Shown piece after piece: positions 56,163-64,000 of a stretch of DNA of 64,000 bases. The notes under the pieces were generated by a model. The model did no database searches and was not told where the DNA came from. It worked only from the letters and a program-made list of their open reading frames with translations. The position numbers and the translations under genes were made by a program. Every line of letters starts with the position of its first letter. The stretch's first letter is position 1. This stretch comes from Rutidosis leptorrhynchoides (taxonomy: Eukaryota; Streptophyta; Magnoliopsida; Asterales; Asteraceae), in NCBI RefSeq assembly GCF_046630445.1, contig NC_092336.1, positions 508,061,501 to 508,125,500 on the forward strand, written 5' to 3'.

Positions 56163-56996
56163 ATGGCACCGACTACTCGACACACTGTGAATATGAATGA
56201 AGAGGAATTCCGTACTTTTCTAGTTTCAAACATAGCCGCAGTACAGGCTGCGCTACATACCAACAATAACCTTGGATCTACCAGTACAGGAAATCGTGTA
56301 GGATGCACCTACAAAGAATTCACTGCCTGCAAACCTTTGGAATTTGATGGAACCGAAGGACCGATCGGATTGAAACGGTGGACTGAGAAGGTCGAATCGG
56401 TGTTTGCCATAAGTAAGTGTACTGAAGAGGACAAAGTGAAGTACGCTATGCATACCTTCACAGGTTCTGCGTTAACATGGTGGAATACCTATCTAGAGCA
56501 AGTGGGACAAGACGATGTGTACGCACTACCGTGGTCAGCATTCAAGCACTTGATGAACGAGAAGTACCGTCCCAGAACCGAGGTCAATAAGCTCAAGACA
56601 GAACTTAGAGGGTTACGAACCCAAGGATTTGATATTACCACGTACGAAAGACGATTCACAGAATTGTGCCTATTGTGTCCAGGAGCATTCGAAGATGAGG
56701 AAGAGAAGATCGACGCGTTTGTGAAAGGATTACCGAAAAGAATCCAAGAAGATATAAGTTCACACGAGCCCACCTCCATACAACAGGCATGTAGAATGGC
56801 TCACAAACTAGTGAACCAGATTGAAGAAAGAATTAAAGAACAGACTACTGAAGAGGCCAATGTGAAGCAAGTCAAAAGAAAGTGAGAGGAAAACGGTGAT
56901 AAGAATCACCAATACAACAACAACAGCAATTACAACAATAATCGCAACAATTATCCCAACAATCGCAACATCGATCGCAACTACAACAAACGGCCC

Positions 56997-57029
<33 letters not shown>

Positions 57030-60000
57030 CATCCCAACAACAATAATAACCGCAACAACAACAACAATCAGAAGCAGCTATGCCAAAGGTGTGAAAAGTA
57101 TCACTCGGGGTTCTGCACCAAATTTTGCAACAAGTGTAAAAGAAATGGTCATAGCGCGGCGAAGTGTGCGGTCTACGGACCAGGGGTTAATAGAACGAAA
57201 GGAACAAATGGTGTCGGAACGAGTAATGGCGGAGCAAGTAGTGTCGGAGCAAGTTATGCCAATGTAGTTTGTTATAAATGTGGAAAACCGGGCCACATTA
57301 TTAGAAATTGCCCGAACCAGGAGAACACGAATGGACAAGGCCGCGGAAGAGTTTTCAATATTAATGCAGCAGAGGCACAGGAAGACCCGGAGCTTGTTAC
57401 GGGTACGTTTCTTATTGACAATAAATCTGCTTACGTTTTATTTGATTCGGGTGCGGATAGAAGCTATATGAGTAGAGATTTTTGTGCTAAATTAAGTTGT
57501 CCATTGACGCCTTTGGATAGTAAATTTTTACTCGAATTAGCAAATGGTAAATTAATTTCAGCAGATAATATATGTCGGAATCGAGAAATTAAACTGGTTA
57601 GCGAAACATTTAAGATTGATTTGATACCAGTAGAGTTAAGGAGTTTTGATGTGATAATCTGTATGGACTGGTTGAAAGAAGTGAAAGCAGAGATCGTTTG
57701 TTACAAAAATGCAATTCGCATTATACGAGAAAAAGGAAAACCCTTAATGGTGTACGGAGAAAAGGGCAACACGAAGCTACATCTTATTAGTAATTTGAAG
57801 GCACAAAAACTAATAAGAAAAGGTTGCTATGCTGTTCTAGCACACGTCGAGAAAGTACAAACTGAAGAAAAGAGCATCAATGATGTTCCCGTCGCAAAAG
57901 AATTTCTCGATGTATTTCCGAAAGAATTACCGGGATTACCCCCACATCGATCCGTTGAATTTCAAATAGATCTTGTACCAGGAGCTGCACCAATAGCTCG
58001 TGCTCCTTACAGACTCGCACCCAGCGAGATGAAAGAACTGCAAAGCCAATTACAAGAACTTTTAGAGCGTGGTTTCATTCGACCAAGCACATCACCGTGG
58101 GGAGCTCCTGTTTTGTTTGTCAAGAAGAAAGATGGTACATTCAGGTTGTGTATCGACTACCGAGAGTTGAACAAACTTACCATCAAGAACCGCTACCCAC
58201 TACCGAGAATCGACGACTTATTTGATCAACTACAAGGCTCGTCTGTTTATTCAAAGATTGACTTACGTTCCGGGTATCATCAAATGCGGGTGAAAGAAGA
58301 TGATATTCCAAAGACTTCTTTCAGAACACGTTACGGTCATTACGAGTTTATGGTCATGCCGTTTGGTTTAACTAATGCACCAGCTGTGTTCATGGACCTT
58401 ATGAACCGAGTGTGTGGACCATACCTTGACAAGTTTGTCATTGTTTTCATTGATGACATACTTATTTACTCAAAGAATGACCAAGAACATGGTGAACATT
58501 TGAGAAAGGTGTTAGAAGTATTGAGGAAGGAAGAATTGTACGCTAAGTTTTCAAAGTGTGCATTTTGGTTGGAAGAAGTTCAATTCCTCTGTCACATAGT
58601 GAACAAAGAAGGTATTAAGGTGGATCCGGCAAAGATAGAAATTGTTGAAAAGTGGGAAATCCCGAAAACTCCGAAACACATACGCCAGTTTTTAGGACTA
58701 GCTGGTTACTACAGAAGGTTCATCCAAGACTTTTCCAGAATAGCAAAACCCTTGACTGCATTAACGCATAAAGGGAAGAAATTTGAATGGAATGATGAAC
58801 AAGAGAAAGCATTTCAGTTATTGAAGAAAAAGCTAACTACGACACCTATATTGTCATTGCCTGAAGGGAATGATGATTTTGTGATTTATTGTAACGCATC
58901 AAAGCAAGGTCTCGGTTGTGTTTTAATGCAACGAACGAAGGTGATTGCTTATGCGTCTAGACAATTGAAGATTCACGAACAAAATTATACGACGCATGAT
59001 TTGGAATTAGGCACGGTGGTTTTTGCATTAAAGACTTGGAGGCACTACTTATATGGGGTCAAAAGTATTATATATACCGACCACAAAAGTCTTCAACACA
59101 TATTTAATCAGAAACAACTGAATATGAGGCAGCGTAGGTGGATTGAATTATTGAATGATTACGACTTTGAGATTCGTTACCACCCGGGGAAGGCAAATGT
59201 GGCAGCCGATGCCTTGAGCAGGAAGGACAGAGAACCCATTCGAGTAAAATCTATGAATATAATGATTCATAATAACCTTACTACTCAAATAAAGGAGGCG
59301 CAACAAGGAGTTTTAAAAGACCGAAATTTAAAGGATGAAATACCCAAAGGATCGGAGAAGCATCTTAATATTCGGGAAGACGGAACCCGGTATAGGGCTG
59401 AAAGGATTTGGGTACCAAAATTTGGAGATATGAGAGAAATGGTACTTAGAGAAGCTCATAAAACCAGATACTCAATACATCCTGGAACGGGGAAGATGTA
59501 CAAGGATCTCAAGAAACATTTTTGGTGGCCGGGTATGAAAGCCGATGTTGCTAAATACGTAGGAGAATGTTTGACGTGTTCTAAGGTCAAAGCTGAGCAT
59601 CAGAAACCATCAGGTCTACTTCAACAACCCGAAATCCCGGAATGGAAATGGGAAAACATTACCATAGATTTCGTCACTAAATTTCCAAGGACTGCAAGTG
59701 GTTTTGATACTATTTGGGTAATAGTTGATCATCTCACCAAATCAGCACACTTCCTGCCAATAAGAGAAGATGACAAGATGGAAAAGTTAGCACGACTGTA
59801 TTTAAAGGAAGTCATCTCCAGACATGGAATACCAATCTCTATTATCTCTGATAGGGATGGCAGATTTATTTCAAGATTCTGGCAGACATTACAGCAAGCA
59901 TTAGGAACTCGTCTAGACATGAGTACTGCCTATCATCCACAAACTGATGGGCAGAGCGAAAGGACGATACAAACGCTTGAAGACATGCTACGAGCATGTG

Positions 60001-60730
60001 TTATTGATTTCAGAAATAGTTGGGATCGACATCTACCGTTAGCAGAATTTTCCTACAACAACAGCTACCATTCAAGCATTGAGATGGCGCCGTTTGAAGC
60101 ACTTTATGGTAGAAAGTGCAGGTCTCCAATTTGTTGGAGTGAAGTGGGGGATAGACAGATTACGGGTCCGGAGATAATACAAGAAACTACCGAGAAAATC
60201 ATCCAAATTCAACAACGATTGAAAACCGCCCAGAGTCGACAAAAGAGCTACGCAGACAGTAAAAGAAAAGATATAGAGTTTGAAATTGGAGAAATGGTCA
60301 TGCTTAAGGTTTCACCTTGGAAAGGCGTTGTTCGATTTGGTAAACGAGGGAAACTAAATCCAAGGTACATTGGACCATTCAAGATTATAGATCGTGTCGG
60401 ACCAGTAGCTTACAACTGGAGCTACCTCAACAACTCGCGGCTGTACATAACACTTTCCACGTCTCGAATTTAAAGAAATGTTTTGCTAAAGAAGATCTCA
60501 CTATTCCGTTAGATGAAATCCAAATCAACAAAAAACTTCAATTCATCGAAGAACCCGTCGAAATAATGGATCGTGAGGTTAAAAGACTTAAGCAAAACAA
60601 GATACCAATTGTTAAGGTTCGATGGAATGCTCGTAGAGGACCCGAGTTCACCTGGGAGCGTGAAGATCAGATGAAGAAGAAATACCCGCATTTATTTCCA
60701 GAAGATTCGTCAACACCTTCAACAGCTTAA
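56163..60730 (+). pseudogene. Element F gag-pol polyprotein with one stop and one frameshift
   Basis: The start is the ATG at 56163 (MAPTTRHT), which aligns with the element C start. The gag capsid region reaches 56882, where an in-frame TGA (56883-56885) replaces the Trp codon of the KRKWE motif seen in C. The same frame then continues through an Asn-rich run, zinc knuckles (including [14 protein letters not shown] near 57270), protease FDSGAD near 57441, reverse transcriptase FIDD near 58450, RNase H, integrase HHCC and DDE regions. Near 60411, in the VAY stretch, one base is missing relative to C. The chromodomain end, including GPEFTWE, is thus in the next frame and stops at 60728-60730. 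RNase H reads YCNAS where C has YCDAS, so its first catalytic Asp is also changed. Everything else is well preserved, so decay is recent. Confidence 0.9.
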
Positions 60731-60765
60731 AATTTCGGGACGAAATTTATTTAACGGGTAGGTAC
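60728..60765 (+). other. Stop-codon hairpin and polypurine tract of element F
   Basis: AAATTTCG-GGA-CGAAATTT at 60730-60748 overlaps the final TAA. AACGGGTAGGTAC leads to the 3' LTR. Confidence 0.82.
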
Positions 60766-63700
60766 TGTAGTGACCCGAACTTTTCCATGTTTATATATAT
60801 TAATTGAGATTGATATTTACATGATTAAATGTTTCCAACATGTTAAGCAATCAAACTTATTAAGACTTGATTAATTGAAATATGTTTCATATAGACAATT
60901 GACCACCCAAGTTGACCGGTGATTCACGAACGTTAAAACTTGTAAAAACTATATGATGACATATATATGGATATATATATAGTTAACATGATACTATGAT
61001 AAGTAAACATTTCATTAAGTATATTAACAATGAACTACATATGTAAAAACAAGACTACTAACTTAATGATTTTTAAACGAGACATATATGTAACGATTGT
61101 CGTTGTAAAGACATTTAATGTATATATATCATATTAAGAGATATTCATACATGATAATATAATAATTTAAAATCTCATTTGATATTATAAACATTGGGTT
61201 ACCAACATTTAACAAGATCGTTAACCTAAAGGTTTCAAAACAACACTTACATGTAACGACTAACGATGACTTAACGACTCAGTTAAAATGTATATACATG
61301 TAGTGTTTTAATATGTATTTATACACTTTTGAAAGACTTCAATACACTTATCAAAATACTTCTACTTAACAAAAATGCTTACAATTACATCCTCGTTCAG
61401 TTTCATCAACAATTCTACTCGTATGCACCCGTATTCGTACTCGTACAATACACAGCTTTTAGATGTATGTACTATTGGTATATACACTCCAATGATCAGC
61501 TCTTAGCAGCCCATGTGAGTCACCTAACACATGTGGGAACCATCATTTGGCAACTAGCATGAAATATCTCATAAAATTATAAAAATATGAGTAATCATTC
61601 ATGACTTATTTACATGAAAACAAAATTACATATCCTTTATATCTAATCCATACACTAACGACCAAAAACACCTACAAACACTTTCATTATTCAATTTTCT
61701 TCATCTAATTGATCTCTCTCAAATTCTATCTTCAAGTTCTAAGTGTTCTTCATAAATTCTACAAGTTCAAGTTACATAAAATCAAGAATACTTTCAAGTT
61801 TGCTAGCTCACTTCCAATCTTGTAAGGTGATCATCCAACCTCAAGAAATCTTTGTTTCTTACAGTAGGTTATCATTCTAATACAAGGTAATAATCATATT
61901 CAAACTTTGGTTCAATTTCTATAACTATAACAATTTATTTCAAGTGATGATCTTACTTGAACTTGTTTTCGTGTCATGATTCTGCTTCAAGAACTTCGAG
62001 CCATCCAATGATCCGTTGAAGCTAGATCCATTTTTTCTCTTTTCCAGTAGGTTTATCCAAGGAACTTAAGGTAGTAATGATGTTCATAACATCATTCGAT
62101 TCATACATATAAAGCTATCTTATTCGAAGGTTTAAACTTGTAATCACTAGAACATAGTTTAGTTAATTCTAAACTTGTTCGCAAACAAAAGTTAATCCTT
62201 CTAAATTGACTTTTAAAATCAACTAAACACATGTTATATATCTATATGATATGCTAACTTAATGATTTAAAACCTGGAAACACGAAAAACACCGTAAAAC
62301 CGGATTTACGCCGTCGTAGTAACACCGCGGGCTGTTTTGGGTTAGTTAATTAAAAACTATGATAAACTTTGATTTAAAAGTTGTTATTTTGAGAAAATGA
62401 TTTTTATTATGAACATGAAACTATATCCAAAAATTATGGTTAAACTCAAAGTGGAAGTATGTTTTCTAAAATGGTCATCTAGACGTCGTTCTTTCGACTG
62501 AAATGACTACCTTTACAAAAACGACTTGTAACTTATTTTTCCGACTATAAACCTATACTTTTTATGTTTAGATTCATAAAATAGAGTTCAATATGAAACC
62601 ATAGCAATTTGATTCACTCAAAACGGATTTAAAATGAAGAAGTTATGGGTAAAACAAGATTGGATAATTTTTCTCATTTTAGCTACGTGAAAATTGGTAA
62701 CAAATCTATTCCAACCATAACTTAATCAACTTGTATTGTATATTATGTAATCTTGAGATACCATAGACACGTATACAATGTTTCGACCTATCATGTCGAC
62801 ACATCTATATATATTTCGGAACAACCATAGACACTCTATATGTGAATGTTGGAGTTAGCTATACAGGGTTGAGGTTGATTCCAAAATATATATAGTTTGA
62901 GTTGTGATCAATACTGAGATACGTATACACTGGGTCGTGGATTGATTCAAGATAATATTTATCGATTTATTTCTGTACATCTAACTGTGGACAACTAGTT
63001 GTAGGTTACTAACGAGGACAGCTGACTTAATAAACTTAAAACATCATAATATATTAAAAGTGTTGTAAATATATTTTGAACATACTTTGATATATATGTA
63101 TATATTGTTATAGGTTCGTGAATCAACCAGTGGCCAAGTCTTACTTCCCGACGAAGTAAAAATCTGTGAATGTGAGTTATAGTCCCACTTTTAAAATCTA
63201 ATATTTTTGGGATGAGAATACATGCAGGTTTTATAAATGATTTACAAAATAGACACAAGTACGTGAAACTACATTCTATGGTTGAATTATCGAAATCGAA
63301 TATGCCCCTTTTTATTAAGTCTGGTAATCTAAGAATTAGGGAACAGACACCCTAATTGACGCGAATCCTAAAGATAGATCTATTGGGCCTAACAAACCCC
63401 ATCCAAAGTACCGGATGCTTTAGTACTTCGAAATTTATATCATATCCGAAGGGTGTCCCGGAATGATGGGGATATTCTTATATATGCATCTTGTTAATGT
63501 CGGTTATCAGGTGTTCACCATATGAATGATTTTTATCTCTATGTATGGGATGTGTATTGAAATATGAAATCTTGTGGTCTATTATTATTATTTGATATAT
63601 ATAGGTTAAACCTATAACTCACCAACATTTTTGTTGACGTTTTAAGCATGTTTATTCTCAGGTGATTATTAAGAGTTTTCGCTATCGCATACTTAAATAA

Positions 63701-64000
63701 GGACGAGATTTGGAGTCCATGCTTGTATGATATTATGTAAAAACTGCATTCAAGAAACTTATTTTGTTGTAACATATTTGTATTGTAAACGATTATGTAA
63801 TGGTCGTGTGTAAACAGGATATTTTAGATTATCATTATTTGATAATCTACGTAAAGTTTTTTTAAACCTTTATTGATGAAATAAAGGTTATGGTTTGTTT
63901 TAAAATGAATGCAGTCTTTGAAAAACGTCACATATAGAGGTCAAAACCTCGCAACGAAATCAATTAATATGGAACGTTTTTAATCAATAAGAACGGGACA
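60766..64000 (+). repeat. Element F 3' LTR, lacking about 5 bases at the window edge
   Basis: Copy of 50927-54176 with about two dozen substitutions by eye and shorter (TA)n tracts. The window stops at GGGACA, where the 5' LTR continues TTTCA. Confidence 0.92.

Larger units (their letters stand above)
50927..64000 (+). mobile_element. Element F: Tekay-type LTR retrotransposon carrying an F-box ORF
   Basis: The order is 5' LTR (50927-54176), PBS, acidic-repeat ORF, F-box/Sel1-like ORF, PPT-like hairpin, damaged gag-pol with chromodomain, stop-codon hairpin and purine tract, then 3' LTR from 60766. Comparison with the 5' LTR indicates the window ends about five bases before the 3' LTR end. By eye the LTRs differ at about two dozen positions in 3.2 kb. 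The right target duplication is outside the window. Confidence 0.9.

Overview
The window is repeat-rich nuclear DNA from a flowering plant. I infer a eudicot, probably Asteraceae, from the style of the retroelements; that is recall of families, not a search. Only one ordinary host gene is recognisable: an intronless UDP-glucuronate 4-epimerase (GAE family) on the minus strand at 29043-30371. Almost everything else is transposable-element DNA, much of it nested. No rRNA or tRNA genes and no CRISPR arrays are seen.

1-27345 is a nest of elements. The oldest layer is a Ty1/copia element (D), of which the RNase H end and 3' LTR remain (26243-27345). A plus-strand Athila/Tat-like element (B) sits in D, with its 3' LTR ending at 26242. 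B was then hit three times. Element A (1-8447, minus strand) is a relative of B that codes for gag and protease only. Element C (10875-20421) is a complete Tekay/Del-type Ty3 element with ATTCC target duplications, almost identical LTRs and one intact 1.49-kaa polyprotein. The third is an RTE-type LINE (about 21500-25507) with an intact 985-aa endonuclease-reverse transcriptase and a (TGT)n tail.

27346-31915 holds the GAE gene and its flanks. 31916-42789 holds two foldback elements whose centres carry telomere-like TTTAGGG arms. The first is split by element E (32434-41904, CATTA target duplications), a non-autonomous LTR element with a PBS, a polypurine tract and one 182-aa ORF but no gag-pol. 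Long (TA)n tracts separate and flank the foldbacks. 42912-50926 is a patchwork: a 190-bp hAT MITE, a broken RTE fragment, a 413-bp hAT-like MITE, a Tourist-like MITE, a copia 5' fragment (G) and the 5' part of another LTR (H).

50927-64000 is element F, a Tekay-type LTR element whose 3' LTR runs to within about five bases of its end at the window edge. Between PBS and gag it carries two extra ORFs: an acidic repeat protein and an F-box/Sel1-like protein of plant type. Its gag-pol has one in-frame stop and one frameshift.

The most unusual signals are the F-box gene carried by element F, a PPT-like hairpin separating F's extra ORFs from gag, twin GC-rich palindromes in the LTRs of three different families (just upstream of TATAAA in two), and the telomere-repeat foldbacks.
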